A stretch of 32,826 nt of DNA from contig JANXVG010000018.1 in assembly GCA_025351795.1 (NCBI GenBank), positions 1 to 32,826 on the forward strand, in the 5' to 3' direction. The notes under the pieces are model-generated. The model saw nothing but the letters and a program-made list of their open reading frames with translations, had not been told where the DNA came from and made no database searches. The stretch is from Salinibacterium sp. (GTDB lineage Bacteria; Actinomycetota; Actinomycetes; Actinomycetales; Microbacteriaceae). A program made the position numbers and the translations under genes. This document shows, one piece after another, positions 8,756 to 17,170 of this stretch; the stretch's first letter is position 1; every line of letters begins with the position of its first letter.

Positions 8756-9670
8756 CTAGAACCCCAGCCGCCCCAGTTGCTTGGCGTCGCGCTGCCAATC
8801 CTTCGCGACCTTCACGCGAAGCGACAGGAAAACTTGTTTGCCGACAAGTTTTTCGATCTCGGCACGAGCGCGCGCTCCGACATCCTGCAGGCGCTCACCC
8901 TGATGTCCGATGATGATGCCCTTCTGGCTATCGCGTTCGACAAATAGATTCGCGTAGATCTCGATCAGGTCTTTGTCGTCTCGCTCGATCATGTCGTCAA
9001 TGGTTACGGCAATCGAATGCGGCAGCTCTTCTGAGACACCCTCGAGCGACGCCTCCCGAATGAGCTCGGCAACCCGCGAGGTGACCGATTCGTCAGTCAC
9101 GGCATCTATCGGGTACAGCGGACCAGACAGTGGCATGAGCGCGATCAGTTGGGTGGTGAGAATTGCGAGTTGCTCCCGGCTGGCCTTGTACGACGAAATA
9201 CTGGAGATCGGGATGATGTCGTCCCAGTCGCGCAACGCCTGCACCGCGAGCAACTGCGCGGTTATTTCTGGACGCGACGCCGCATCCATTTTTGTCACGA
9301 TCGCCACCTTCTTCGCACGCGGAAACGCATCAAGCTGCTCATTGATGAACCGGTCGCCCGGGCCGAGCTTCTCATTCGCCGGCACGCACAGCCCGATCAC
9401 GTCGACGTCTGCGATCGTATTCTGCACGATGCTATTGAGTCGCTCGCCCAGCAACGTGCGTGGGCGGTGCATTCCCGGCGTATCCACCACGATGAGCTGG
9501 CCGGTCTCCCGATGCACCATGCCGCGAATCGCGCGGCGGGTGGTCTGCGGCTTCGAGCTCGTGATCGCGACTTTTTCGCCGACTAGTGCATTCGTGAGCG
9601 TCGACTTTCCGACGTTGGGACGCCCGACGAACGACACGAACCCGGCGCGGAACCCTGGTGGGATGCTCAT
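8756..9670 (-). CDS. era: GTPase Era
   Basis: Era is an essential Ras-like GTPase that binds the 3' end of 16S rRNA and acts in 30S maturation. The 304 residues have the complete layout. The P-loop GRPNVGKST is at about residues 17-25, followed by the G2 region, DTPGMHRP (G3, about 64-71) and TKMD (G4, about 124-127). The C-terminal KH domain carries the GHQGERL loop at about 255-261. The ATG overlaps the stop of the CNNM gene by four bases, so era is the last gene of the HIT-phoH-ybeY-CNNM-era run. That neighbourhood matches other Actinobacteria and is consistent with joint control of RNA and ribosome quality. Confidence 0.97.
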   Translation of the reverse strand: MSIPPGFRAGFVSFVGRPNVGKSTLTNALVGEKVAITSSKPQTTRRAIRGMVHRETGQLIVVDTPGMHRPRTLLGERLNSIVQNTIADVDVIGLCVPANEKLGPGDRFINEQLDAFPRAKKVAIVTKMDAASRPEITAQLLAVQALRDWDDIIPISSISSYKASREQLAILTTQLIALMPLSGPLYPIDAVTDESVTSRVAELIREASLEGVSEELPHSIAVTIDDMIERDDKDLIEIYANLFVERDSQKGIIIGHQGERLQDVGARARAEIEKLVGKQVFLSLRVKVAKDWQRDAKQLGRLGF

Positions 9671-10995
9671 TCGGCGGCCTTGCTCTCTATTGATTTCTTG
9701 TCAGTTTTGTCGGTCAGGAACGCCGCTTGAGCGTCAATCAATGCCTGATCGCGCTCTACTAGCAGCGTGCTGATGCGCTTGCGGCGACCCTCGGTGCGTT
9801 CGGCCACCAGAATTAACCCCGAATACTCGGTTTTCGACCCAGAAACCGGCAGCCGACCGAGAGCCTTGGTGAGTAGTCCGCCAGCCGAATCCACCTCATC
9901 GTCTTCGAGTTCGAGGTTGAAAAGATCCCCGAGCTCATCGATGGGCATGCGCGCACTTACCCGGAATCGCCCGTTACCGAGGTCTTCAAATTCTGCGACA
10001 TCGCGGTCATACTCGTCAGAGATATCACCGACCAGCTCTTCGATGAGATCCTCGAGTGTTGCGAGCCCGGCAATGCCGCCGTACTCGTCCACGATCATTG
10101 CGAGGTGATTCGACTCCGTCTGCATCTCGCGAAGCAGGCTATCTGCCTTCTGCGACTCCGGCACAAACAGCGCAGGACGCGCGAGTTCACTCGCGGTGAG
10201 TTTCTCGGCGCCAGCCGGCTTTTCATGGAGCACGCGCGCGACGTCGCGGAGGTACAGAATGCCGAGGACCTCGTCGACATCCTCGCCGATCACCGGAATG
10301 CGCGAGACCCCCTTGCTGAGGAACAGGTTCATCGCTGCGCCCAGTTCGACGTCACTCTCCATCGTGATCATGTCGGTGCGCGGAATCATGACTTCGCGCA
10401 CAACTGTTTCGTTGAACTCAAAGATCGAATGGATGAGCTCACGGTCATCCTCTTCCAGAACGTCGAGCTCGGTGGCCTCATCGACCATGCTGAGGAGCTG
10501 CTCCTCGCTTGAGAACGTGGCCGTGCGTGCTCTTCCCGGCGTCACGCGATTGCCGAGCGCGACCAAGGCATCTGCGATCGGGCCGAGGAAGAGGCGGATG
10601 GCGCGCACAATCGGAGCCGAGAACGCAATGATTTCGCGGGGGTGGGCTCGACCAATGCTGCGCGGACTGGAGCCAACCAGAACGAAGGACGCCGCCGTCA
10701 TCAGCAGGGCGCTCAGCAGAAGTGCCCACCACCAGTCCTGGAACGAATAGGCGAATGCGAGCGATACGAGCACTGCAGCTGTTGTTTCAGATACGACACG
10801 CATGAAGTTGAGGGCGTTGGCGTGCGCCCCGATGTCCTGAGCGACAGCAAGGAGCGAGCGGCGGGACCGGCTGGTAACCGCGACGTCAATAACGTCGGTA
10901 CGACTGAGAACCGTGAGTGCGGCATCCGCTGCTGCGAGAAGACCACCGAAGACAACGAGCAGCACAGCGACGCTGAAGAAGATGCCGACCATCAT
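9667..10995 (-). CDS. CNNM/CorC-type membrane transporter with CBS pair (hemolysin family)
   Basis: A 442-residue member of the HlyC/CorC family. An N-terminal CNNM (DUF21) membrane domain (about 1-180, three to four helices) precedes a Bateman module of two CBS domains (about 205-330, including PRTDMITMESD and MIVDEYGGIAGLATLEDLIEELVG segments). A C-terminal CorC/HlyC domain follows (about 345-430). Family members are linked to Mg2+ or Co2+ efflux and to divalent-cation homeostasis; the older name hemolysin is misleading. It lies between ybeY (six-base gap) and era (ATGA overlap), the standard order in Actinobacteria. Ion specificity cannot be read from the sequence. Confidence 0.93.
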   Translation of the reverse strand: MMVGIFFSVAVLLVVFGGLLAAADAALTVLSRTDVIDVAVTSRSRRSLLAVAQDIGAHANALNFMRVVSETTAAVLVSLAFAYSFQDWWWALLLSALLMTAASFVLVGSSPRSIGRAHPREIIAFSAPIVRAIRLFLGPIADALVALGNRVTPGRARTATFSSEEQLLSMVDEATELDVLEEDDRELIHSIFEFNETVVREVMIPRTDMITMESDVELGAAMNLFLSKGVSRIPVIGEDVDEVLGILYLRDVARVLHEKPAGAEKLTASELARPALFVPESQKADSLLREMQTESNHLAMIVDEYGGIAGLATLEDLIEELVGDISDEYDRDVAEFEDLGNGRFRVSARMPIDELGDLFNLELEDDEVDSAGGLLTKALGRLPVSGSKTEYSGLILVAERTEGRRKRISTLLVERDQALIDAQAAFLTDKTDKKSIESKAAE

Positions 10996-11001
10996 TTCTG
11001 A

Positions 11002-11463
11002 CTACTTTCGTCGCTCGGCCATCGCGAAGCCGATCAAAATGTCGCGCTGGAGGTCGAACATTTCCTTCTCTTCTTCTGCTTCAGCGTGGTCGAACCCGAG
11101 CAAGTGAAGCAGCCCATGGGTGGTGAGCAGTAACAGCTCATCGAGGAAGGAGTGGCCTGCCGTCTCGGCCTGCGCCGCCGCAACCTGCGGGCACAGCACG
11201 ATGTCACCCAGCAGGCCGGCGGGTGTCATCGCATCTTCGGACCCTGGTCGCAGTTCGTCCATCGGAAAACTCAGAACGTCGGTCGGGCCGGGTTCGTCCA
11301 TCCATTGCACATGAAGCTGTTCCATCGCGGCTTCGTCGACAAGGATGATCGAGAGATCGGCATCCGGGTGCACATGCAGCTCATCGAGCGCGTACACGGC
11401 CAGTCGCTGCAGTGCTGTCTCGTCGACCGTGATTGCTGACTCGTTATTTATCTCGATGCTCAT
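11002..11463 (-). CDS. ybeY: Endoribonuclease YbeY (rRNA maturation factor)
   Basis: YbeY is a single-strand-specific metallo-endoribonuclease involved in 16S rRNA 3' maturation and late 70S quality control. The zinc-binding signature is intact: [12 protein letters not shown] near the C terminus supplies the three histidines, and the conserved arginine/DVLSFP region precedes it. From ATG 11463 the protein is 153 residues, normal for the family. I prefer this start over the GTG at 11472 because it overlaps the phoH stop as ATGA, the usual coupling in this operon. Confidence 0.95.
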   Translation of the reverse strand: MSIEINNESAITVDETALQRLAVYALDELHVHPDADLSIILVDEAAMEQLHVQWMDEPGPTDVLSFPMDELRPGSEDAMTPAGLLGDIVLCPQVAAAQAETAGHSFLDELLLLTTHGLLHLLGFDHAEAEEEKEMFDLQRDILIGFAMAERRK

Positions 11464-12533
11464 CGACCCCACCGTTTCTGTGGCAGATGGTCCTGCGGCT
11501 GACTGCGACGATGCTCGGTGCGATTCGGGCCAGCTGCTTCGTCACGTTCGAACCGCTGCGCCTGCTTCTCGGCGTCGTACTTTGTGTAGGCATCCACGAT
11601 GCGCCCGACGAGTGTGTGACGCACGACGTCGGCGCTGGTAAGTCGAGAGAAGTGGATGTCGTCGATCTCATCGAGCACGCGCGTCACGAGCTGAAGCCCG
11701 CTCGCTCCGTTCGGCAGATCCACTTGGGTAACGTCCCCAGTGATCACCATTTTCGAGCCGAACCCAAGTCGAGTGAGGAACATCTTCATCTGCTCGGGGG
11801 TCGTGTTCTGAGCCTCGTCAAGCACGATGAACGCGTTGTTGAGGGTTCGGCCGCGCATGTACGCCAGTGGGGCTACCTCAACGGTGCCCGACGCAAATAA
11901 CTTCGGCACCAGCTCCGCATCCATCATCTCGTTGAGGGCGTCGTAGAGCGGGCGAAGGTACGGATCGATCTTTTCCGTGAGCGTGCCTGGCAGGAACCCT
12001 AGACGCTCGCCTGCCTCGACGGCCGGACGCGTGAGGATGATGCGCTCCACCTCTTTTCGCTGCAGGGCCTGTACAGCCTTCGCCATCGCAAGGTAGGTTT
12101 TTCCCGTTCCAGCCGGCCCGATGCCGAAGGTGATCGTGTTGAGGTCGATCGCGTCGACATAGTCTTTTTGGCCGAGTGTCTTTGGGCGGATGCTCTTGCC
12201 TCGGTTAGTGAGGATCGCCTGGCTGAGCAACTCTGCAGGGCTGCCTGCACGCAACTCTAAAATCTTCGCCGAGGAGGCCACCTCGACGGCTCCGAGCTCG
12301 TGTCCGTTCTTCACCATGTGCACGAGTTCCTCGACCAGCGTTTTGGCCGCTTGTACCTGCTCGGGCTCGCCAGAGAGGGCTATGTAGTTGCCGCGTACGA
12401 GCACTTCGACGCGTGGATAGTGACTTTCGATCGTCTTCAGAAGGCGGTCTTGCGGGCCAAGCAAGCGCACCATCGCAATGCCATCGACGTGCATCTCGAC
12501 CCGGTCAATTCCGGAAGTTTCTGCCGCCGGCAC
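11460..12533 (-). CDS. phoH: PhoH-like ATPase
   Basis: A PhoH-family P-loop ATPase of about 357 residues, related to the N-terminal part of superfamily 1 helicases and often found next to ybeY. Walker A is GPAGTGKT (about residue 139-146) and Walker B is VLDEAQN (about 240-246). [17 protein letters not shown] and [10 protein letters not shown] are further family signatures. An N-terminal KH-like segment precedes the ATPase core. The frame is open upstream into the HIT gene. I chose GTG 12533, five bases past the HIT stop; ATG 12494 is an alternative, and neither has a clear ribosome-binding site. The role in RNA metabolism is inferred from the family and the operon. Confidence 0.92.
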   Translation of the reverse strand: MPAAETSGIDRVEMHVDGIAMVRLLGPQDRLLKTIESHYPRVEVLVRGNYIALSGEPEQVQAAKTLVEELVHMVKNGHELGAVEVASSAKILELRAGSPAELLSQAILTNRGKSIRPKTLGQKDYVDAIDLNTITFGIGPAGTGKTYLAMAKAVQALQRKEVERIILTRPAVEAGERLGFLPGTLTEKIDPYLRPLYDALNEMMDAELVPKLFASGTVEVAPLAYMRGRTLNNAFIVLDEAQNTTPEQMKMFLTRLGFGSKMVITGDVTQVDLPNGASGLQLVTRVLDEIDDIHFSRLTSADVVRHTLVGRIVDAYTKYDAEKQAQRFERDEAAGPNRTEHRRSQPQDHLPQKRWGR

Positions 12534-12537
12534 GTCG

Positions 12538-12888
12538 CTAATCGCCAAGGGTGCCCTCGGCGAGTTGTCCACCCAACATATGAGCGTGCACGTGAAAAAT
12601 AGTCTGACCTGCTGACTCACCGGTGTTGAACACTAACCGAAATTCGCCGTTCGAGTAGTCAATCGCGAGCTGGTTGGCCACCGCCACAACCTCGACGAGC
12701 AGTGCGGCGTCTCCCGTAGCAAGCTCGACGACGTTCGCGTATTTCTCGGTCTTCGGCACGACCAGAAGGTGCACGGGTGCTTTCGGAGCTATGTCACGAA
12801 ACGCGATGACCCGATCATTCTCGAACACCACATCTGCCGGGATTTCGCGCGCGATGATTCGCGAAAAGATCGACGGCGTCTCAGTCAT
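12538..12888 (-). CDS. HIT-family nucleotide-binding protein (HINT-like)
   Basis: A 116-residue histidine-triad protein of the HINT/PKCI branch. It has the N-terminal segment SIFSRIIAREIPADVVFEND, the RDIAPKAPVHLLVVPK strand and the catalytic triad IFHVHAHMLGG near residues 99-109. Family members hydrolyse aminoacyl-AMP and nucleoside phosphoramidates in the cytoplasm. It appears to head the run HIT-phoH-ybeY-CNNM-era. TAAGCT lies exactly six bases before the ATG, so it may be the leaderless first gene of that operon. Confidence 0.93.
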   Translation of the reverse strand: MTETPSIFSRIIAREIPADVVFENDRVIAFRDIAPKAPVHLLVVPKTEKYANVVELATGDAALLVEVVAVANQLAIDYSNGEFRLVFNTGESAGQTIFHVHAHMLGGQLAEGTLGD

Positions 12889-12894
12889 GGTTCC

Positions 12895-12900
12895 AGCTTA
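12895..12900 (-). promoter_or_regulatory. Probable -10 box for HIT-phoH-ybeY-CNNM-era
   Basis: TAAGCT on the minus strand is followed by six bases and the HIT ATG, the leaderless arrangement repeated elsewhere in this window. No convincing -35 was seen. Confidence 0.4.
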
Positions 12901-12964
12901 ACTGCGAATACCCGACATCGCGGGCTCGATCGACGCCCGTGGCGCGCAATCGCCGGCGATTGCC

Positions 12965-13696
12965 TCAACTCCAGCGCGCGAGTTTCGCGCTCAGCACAGC
13001 GATCGCCGCGGGGCCGGCCGTCGAAGTACGCAACACGCCACTGCCCAACCGCACGGCGGATGCCCCGGCTGCTGCAAAGGCGTCCAGTTCACCGGGTGTG
13101 ATTCCGCCCTCTGGACCGACGACGAGCACGATATCGCGACCGTCGAGAACGGCGGCGGACAACGCTTCGGGCGCCCCGGGCTCGAGCACGAACATCCGCG
13201 TAGTGTCGGCCAAGCGCGCAAGTTGCTTCGTCGCCGCGAGCTCAAGCACGTCGGGCAGCCACGGCCGCATCGACTGCTTGGTGGCTTCGCGCACGATCGC
13301 CGACCACCGGTCAACGCCTTTGCCAACCTTGGAACCCTCCCAGCGGGAGACGCTGCGGGCTGCTGCCCACGGAATCACGCCATCAACACCGAGCTCGGTC
13401 GCGGCCTGGATGGCAAGCTCGTCGCGGTCGCCCTTCGCTAGTGCCTGCGCGAGGAAAATGGCCGGGGCGGCCCGCGGCTCCTGGATGACGGTCTCCACGG
13501 CAATTTCGAGCCGGGTGTGTTCAGCAACGACGATTGCACCGACCGCGATAGTCCCAGCCCCGTTACCGATCGACACGGACTCGCCCACCACGAGTCGCGA
13601 CACGGTGACGGCGTGTCTGGCTTCCGCGCCCTCGATCGCGAGCCGCGAGCCGACGGCCGGGCTACCGGTGAACCCGCTCAAGTAGAAATGCGCCAT
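12965..13696 (-). CDS. rsmE: 16S rRNA (uracil-1498-N3)-methyltransferase
   Basis: RsmE methylates N3 of U1498 in 16S rRNA using S-adenosylmethionine. The 243 residues comprise an N-terminal PUA-like RNA-binding domain (about 1-75) and a SPOUT (alpha/beta-knot) methyltransferase domain. The knot region shows VGPEGGITPGEL (about 184-195) and LGSGVLRTSTAGPAAIAVLSA (about 212-232), both diagnostic. It lies between dnaJ and the HIT gene, as in many Actinobacteria. A 199-bp gap containing a 12-base inverted repeat separates it from dnaJ, so it may be transcribed separately from hrcA-dnaJ. Confidence 0.95.
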   Translation of the reverse strand: MAHFYLSGFTGSPAVGSRLAIEGAEARHAVTVSRLVVGESVSIGNGAGTIAVGAIVVAEHTRLEIAVETVIQEPRAAPAIFLAQALAKGDRDELAIQAATELGVDGVIPWAAARSVSRWEGSKVGKGVDRWSAIVREATKQSMRPWLPDVLELAATKQLARLADTTRMFVLEPGAPEALSAAVLDGRDIVLVVGPEGGITPGELDAFAAAGASAVRLGSGVLRTSTAGPAAIAVLSAKLARWS

Positions 13697-13745
13697 GAGT
13701 CCACTGTGTCAGAGTGCGGGAGGTGGCCTGCCGCGATTGTGACCC

Positions 13746-13821
13746 CTTTTCCGGAGGAACCGGCCTCGAGTCGACATCCGTTACTCAAAATTGCGCATAG
13801 TCACCTTAACCTCCGGAAAAG
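13746..13821. repeat. Long-loop inverted repeat (type A element) between dnaJ and rsmE
   Basis: CTTTTCCGGAGG at 13746-13757 and CCTCCGGAAAAG at 13810-13821 are perfect 12-base arms around a 52-base interior. The loop is too long for an efficient intrinsic terminator. The right arm shares CCTCCG and GAAAAG with the element at 17095-17157, suggesting a dispersed family. Confidence 0.7.
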
Positions 13822-13895
13822 AGCCCAACAACACGAGCGCGACAACACGCTCGCGGATCTGGCCCCCTCAGCAGACATCCGCAGCGGATGCCGCC

Positions 13896-15002
13896 CTAGA
13901 AGTTAAGGAACCGGTCGCGCAGCTTCGTGAATAGCCCCTGCTGGAATTGAGTGAGATGTGGTGCAGCACCCTTGTGGACCTGTGCGAACTCCTTCATGAG
14001 TTCCTGTTCCTTGCCGTTGAGTTTGGTCGGTGTCAGCACCTGCACGCCAATTTTGAGGTCACCACGCCCTGTGCTGCGCAAGCGAGTGACTCCGCGTTCT
14101 TTGAGCGTGACCACGTCGGCACTCTGCGTGCCCGGCTTAATGTCTATGGAAATATCACCGTCGAGCCCCTTGAGCGTGGCTTTCGTGCCGAGAATAGCAT
14201 CTGTCATTCGCACCTCAACCGTGGCGAGCAGGTCGTCGCCATTGCGGCTGAATGTCTCATGGTGACGCACCTTAATTTCGAGGAACAGGTCGCCGTTCGG
14301 CCCACCCGCTGGGCCGACCTCGCCCTGCGCGGGCATCTGCAGCCGAACACCGGTATCGACACCCGCAGGGATGTCGACCGGAATCGCACGCGCGGCGCGC
14401 ACCCGCCCCTGGCCCGCGCACGTCACGCACGGATTCGGGATGACTGTTCCATAGCCACGGCAGGTGCCGCACGGACTCGATGTCATCACATTGCCGAGCA
14501 GGCTGCGCACAGCTCTCTGTATCTGGCCGGTGCCGTGGCAAATATCACAGGTCGTCGGGTTAGTGCCCGGTTGGCAACAGCTGCCGTCACAGGTGGGGCA
14601 CAACACCGCCGTATTCACCTCGATGTCACGCTTCGTGCCGAAGATCACTTCGTCGAGGTCGACCTCGACACGCAGGAGGGCATCCTGACCGCGTTCGCGT
14701 CTCGAGCGCGGCCCACTCGTTCGGCCACCTCCCCCACCAAAGAAGGTCTCGAAGATGTCACCGAAATTACCGAAACCAGCACCGAAGTTGGAGCCGGCCT
14801 GCGGGCCGAGGTCATATTGCTGGCGTTCTTCTGCATCGCTGAGCACGTCGTACGCGTGCGTCACGAGCTTGAACTTCTCGGACGCGTCAGGGCTCGGGTT
14901 GACGTCGGGGTGTAGTTCGCGTGCCAGCTTGCGGTACGCCTTTTTGATCTCCTCGGGGGTCGCCGTTCGTTCGACGCCGAGTACTTCGTAATGATCAGCC
15001 AC
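13896..15002 (-). CDS. dnaJ: Co-chaperone DnaJ
   Basis: A 368-residue type I Hsp40 that delivers substrates to DnaK and stimulates its ATPase. The J domain (residues 1-65) has the HPD tripeptide in ELHPDVNP. A Gly/Phe-rich linker follows (about 70-100). The zinc-finger domain (about 130-205) shows four CxxCxG(x)G-type repeats, the first slightly altered as CPTCDGSC. Two C-terminal substrate-binding domains complete it. It follows hrcA by eight bases in the same direction and is therefore under the CIRCE operator. This is the second-type actinobacterial DnaJ (DnaJ2), not the copy linked to dnaK-grpE. Confidence 0.95.
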   Translation of the reverse strand: MADHYEVLGVERTATPEEIKKAYRKLARELHPDVNPSPDASEKFKLVTHAYDVLSDAEERQQYDLGPQAGSNFGAGFGNFGDIFETFFGGGGGRTSGPRSRRERGQDALLRVEVDLDEVIFGTKRDIEVNTAVLCPTCDGSCCQPGTNPTTCDICHGTGQIQRAVRSLLGNVMTSSPCGTCRGYGTVIPNPCVTCAGQGRVRAARAIPVDIPAGVDTGVRLQMPAQGEVGPAGGPNGDLFLEIKVRHHETFSRNGDDLLATVEVRMTDAILGTKATLKGLDGDISIDIKPGTQSADVVTLKERGVTRLRSTGRGDLKIGVQVLTPTKLNGKEQELMKEFAQVHKGAAPHLTQFQQGLFTKLRDRFLNF

Positions 15003-15010
15003 GTGTGTTC

Positions 15011-16045
15011 TTAATCTTCCCCGAGCAAGCGGGACAGATAGCGAGCGACCGCTCGCACTGCCGCCATATTGTTTGAATAGTCCATTCGCGTTGGCCCCAA
15101 CACCCCAAGCCGCGCAACGCTTCCGCCAGATGACGAATAGCCGCTCGTCACCACAGAAGTTTGCTCAAGCCCGAAGCCCGCATTCTCGCGACCGATGCGC
15201 ACCGCGACGCTGCCTCCCATACCATTGTGGTCAGCCTCCATCTCTTCAAATAACTTGAGCAGCGTCACTTGCTCTTCGATCGCTTCGAGCACGGGAAAGA
15301 TGCTTCCGCTGAAATCTTCCTCGGAGCGTGCAAGGTTCGATGCGCCTGCCATGAGGAGCTTGTCTTGGCGGTTCACGCCCGCCTGCTCGATGAGGCTGGA
15401 CGCGACTACGCGAACTGCAGCCCTGCGCTCCACCGGGAAGGTGGCCGGAAACGACACAAGCCTGGCCTTGGCCTCAGAAAGTCGGAGTCCTCCGATTGCG
15501 GCATTGAGTTTCGCACGCAGCTCACCAGTGAATTCATCGTCGAAGTCGGGAGGGACATCCACAAGACTTTGTTCGACGCCCCCGGAGTCACTGATGAGCA
15601 CCGTCATGAGACGCGTACCGCCGAGAGGAACCAGCTCCACGTGTCGCACTCTGGATGCCGCCGTGGCCGGGTACTGGATGAGTGCTACCTGGTGAGTGAG
15701 CTGAGATAACAGCCGCGCGGTGCGCGCCAACACGTCGTCGAGGTCGACGGACTCGCCGAGGAATGCGTCGATGGCCTGACGTTGCGCTGCCGTGAGCGGG
15801 CGCAGATCGGCGAGTTGATCGACGAAGACTCGGTAGCCCTTGTCAGTGGGCACGCGACCAGACGAGGTGTGCGGTGCGACGATCAACGCTTCGTCTTCGA
15901 GAAGCGCCATGTCGTTGCGGATAGTTGCCGCTGAAACGCCGAAGGAGTGTCGCTCGACGATGGATTTCGAGCCGACAGGCTCGCGCGAGGCGACGTAATC
16001 CTGCACAATCACGCGGAGAACCTCGAGACTGCGGTCAGAAACCAT
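15011..16045 (-). CDS. hrcA: Heat-inducible transcription repressor HrcA
   Basis: HrcA represses class I heat-shock genes by binding CIRCE. The 344 residues begin with a winged-helix domain ([18 protein letters not shown], then SKSIVER and [18 protein letters not shown]). An inserted dimerising domain and a C-terminal GAF-like domain follow, with the family's [21 protein letters not shown] and [13 protein letters not shown] segments. I chose ATG 16045, which matches the family N terminus; the frame is open 24 codons further upstream across the operator. A CIRCE element lies 20 bases before this start, so hrcA-dnaJ should be autoregulated. Confidence 0.97.
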   Translation of the reverse strand: MVSDRSLEVLRVIVQDYVASREPVGSKSIVERHSFGVSAATIRNDMALLEDEALIVAPHTSSGRVPTDKGYRVFVDQLADLRPLTAAQRQAIDAFLGESVDLDDVLARTARLLSQLTHQVALIQYPATAASRVRHVELVPLGGTRLMTVLISDSGGVEQSLVDVPPDFDDEFTGELRAKLNAAIGGLRLSEAKARLVSFPATFPVERRAAVRVVASSLIEQAGVNRQDKLLMAGASNLARSEEDFSGSIFPVLEAIEEQVTLLKLFEEMEADHNGMGGSVAVRIGRENAGFGLEQTSVVTSGYSSSGGSVARLGVLGPTRMDYSNNMAAVRAVARYLSRLLGED

Positions 16046-16065
16046 GGTGCACCGCCCTTCGCTGC

Positions 16066-16092
16066 TTAGCACTCGCTTGTACCGACTGCTAA
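16066..16092 (-). promoter_or_regulatory. CIRCE operator
   Basis: TTAGCACTC, nine bases, GACTGCTAA on the plus strand: the CIRCE consensus TTAGCACTC-N9-GAGTGCTAA with one mismatch in the second arm. It lies immediately upstream of hrcA-dnaJ. HrcA binding here would switch off the operon at normal temperature. Confidence 0.93.
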
Positions 16093-16097
16093 TTGTA
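16092..16097 (-). promoter_or_regulatory. Probable -10 box of hrcA-dnaJ
   Basis: TACAAT on the minus strand touches the outer edge of the CIRCE element, so transcription would start inside the operator, the usual CIRCE geometry. The -35 region is poor (GGTTTG or similar). Confidence 0.5.
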
Positions 16098-16121
16098 TCG
16101 TGACACGCCGTGACCAAACCG

Positions 16122-16151
16122 TTGCACGCACCGTCGCGTAAGCGCTACCTT
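16122..16151 (+). promoter_or_regulatory. Candidate promoter of the first DUF4870 gene
   Basis: TTGCAC at 16122-16127 and TACCTT at 16146-16151 are separated by 18 bases. The promoter faces away from hrcA. Transcription would give a leader of about 100 bases carrying the hairpin at 16161-16201. Confidence 0.45.
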
Positions 16152-16160
16152 GTCTCTGTG

Positions 16161-16201
16161 CTTGCGCAACCCCAGTTCGGGGCGCCCCGCAACTGCGCAA
16201 G
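16161..16201 (+). promoter_or_regulatory. Strong hairpin in the 5' UTR of the DUF4870 gene
   Basis: CTTGCGCA (16161-16168) pairs perfectly with TGCGCAAG (16194-16201). Inside it, GTT-CGGG pairs with CCCG-c-AAC, with a six-base bulge on the left side. It lies about 60 bases before the start codon and is not followed by T residues, so it looks like a structured leader rather than a terminator. Confidence 0.5.
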
Positions 16202-16262
16202 CCCGAGCTCTTTCAATAAACAGCCCGGGGCACACCCCGTTCACCTGAAAGGCAACGACAAA

Positions 16263-16658
16263 ATGACTGACCCAACACCACAGCCCGTGGCACCACAGCC
16301 AGCAGTTCCGCTGACCCCGGCCGAGGACAACCAGTGGGCATCGTTCGCTCACCTCGGTGGCATCATCGGTTTTCTTCCGTCGCTCATCATCTGGCTTGTG
16401 TTCAAGGATCGCGGCGCGTTCACGAAAACCGAAGCGAAAGAAGCACTCAACTTCCAGATCACGGCGACCATCGCCTACGTCGTCCTCAACATTTTGGGTA
16501 TCATCATCGGAATCCTCACGTTCGGACTCGGATTCGTCTTCAATCTGCTCGTGTTCCTCGTGTGGGTCGCTTCGATCATCTTCTCGATCATGGGCTTCCT
16601 GAGCGCCAAAGACGGCAAGGGCTACCGCTACCCCGTCTCAATCCGCCTCATCAAGTAG
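16263..16658 (+). CDS. DUF4870 (Tic20-like) small membrane protein
   Basis: A 131-residue protein with a Pro/Gln/Ala-rich hydrophilic N terminus (about 1-22). The DUF4870 core follows: WASFAHLGGIIGFLPSLIIWLVFKDRG, then KEALNFQITATIAY, then two strongly hydrophobic helices and a terminal YRYPVSIRLIK. About three to four membrane segments are predicted by eye. The family is widespread in bacteria and related to chloroplast Tic20, but its bacterial role is unknown. A paralogue follows 76 bases downstream in the same direction, separated by a terminator-like hairpin. The ATG at 16263 has a distant GAAAGG ribosome-binding site. Confidence 0.9.
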   Translation: MTDPTPQPVAPQPAVPLTPAEDNQWASFAHLGGIIGFLPSLIIWLVFKDRGAFTKTEAKEALNFQITATIAYVVLNILGIIIGILTFGLGFVFNLLVFLVWVASIIFSIMGFLSAKDGKGYRYPVSIRLIK

Positions 16659-16675
16659 TCAACCAACTCACTAAA

Positions 16676-16706
16676 AGCGGGCCGGGAGCATCACTTCCGG
16701 CCCGCT
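16676..16706 (+). terminator. Hairpin terminator after the first DUF4870 gene
   Basis: AGCGGGCCGGGAG (16676-16688) pairs with CTTCCGGCCCGCT (16694-16706) across 13 positions with one G-T pair and a five-base loop. It is preceded by AAAA but not followed by a long T-run, as is common in high-GC genomes. Confidence 0.8.
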
Positions 16707-16734
16707 TCGTCGTGTGACAGGGTTTAATGGGGTC

Positions 16735-17088
16735 ATGACCAATCCATACGCGACCGCACAGCCACTGAGTCCAGCCGACGAGAAACTGTGGGCCACGCTG
16801 ATTCACGTCGGTGGCATTTTCTTCGGTTTCCTACCCGCAGTGATTGGCTACCTGATCCTGCGCGATCGCGGCCCGTTCGTGCACGCACACACCGCTACCG
16901 CCTTTAACTTTCAGCTCACGATCGTGATCGCCTACGCGGTCGGAACCGTGACGTCGTGGATCGGGGTTGGCCTGCTCCTTCTGCTGGCGGCCGGTGTCGT
17001 CGACCTGATCTTCAGCATCCTCGCCGCGATGGCTGCGAACCGCGGCGAGCTCTACACCTACCCGTTGTCGATTACGTTCGTCAGCTGA
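16735..17088 (+). CDS. DUF4870 (Tic20-like) small membrane protein, second copy
   Basis: A 117-residue paralogue of the gene before it. The shared plan is PLSPADEKLWATLIHVGGIFFGFLPAVIGYLILRDRG, then HTATAFNFQLTIVIAYAV, two hydrophobic helices and a terminal YTYPLSITFVS. It lacks the longer Pro/Gln-rich N terminus. The frame is open to GTG 16714, but ATG 16735 fits the family. TTTAAT lies six bases before this ATG, so the gene could have its own leaderless transcript. Function is unknown. Confidence 0.88.
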   Translation: MTNPYATAQPLSPADEKLWATLIHVGGIFFGFLPAVIGYLILRDRGPFVHAHTATAFNFQLTIVIAYAVGTVTSWIGVGLLLLLAAGVVDLIFSILAAMAANRGELYTYPLSITFVS

Positions 17089-17094
17089 CAATCG

Positions 17095-17157
17095 TTTTTC
17101 AGGTTCACAGGCGGAGCGGGTGGATAGTGCGGAAACAAGCCACCTCCGCCTGAAAAG
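17095..17157. repeat. Interrupted inverted repeat (type A element) between DUF4870 and hemW
   Basis: The right arm, CCTCCGCCTGAAAAG (17143-17157), is complementary to TTTTTCAGG (17095-17103) plus GGCGGAG (17110-17116). The left arm is split by a six-base insertion (TTCACA). The genes on either side converge here, so the element may also act as a bidirectional terminator. It resembles the element at 13746-13821. Confidence 0.6.
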
Positions 17158-17170
17158 CGAGTGAGGTACG

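Noticed and set aside
7632-8759. 375-codon plus-strand open frame
   Set aside because: It mirrors the esterase gene and is rich in Ala, Thr, Ser and Arg as expected of an antisense frame in high-GC DNA.
12534-12620. Longer N terminus for PhoH
   Set aside because: It would overlap the HIT gene by more than 80 bases, and the extra residues do not resemble PhoH.
16046-16117. Longer N terminus for HrcA
   Set aside because: The 24 extra codons cross the CIRCE operator and do not resemble HrcA; ATG 16045 matches the family.
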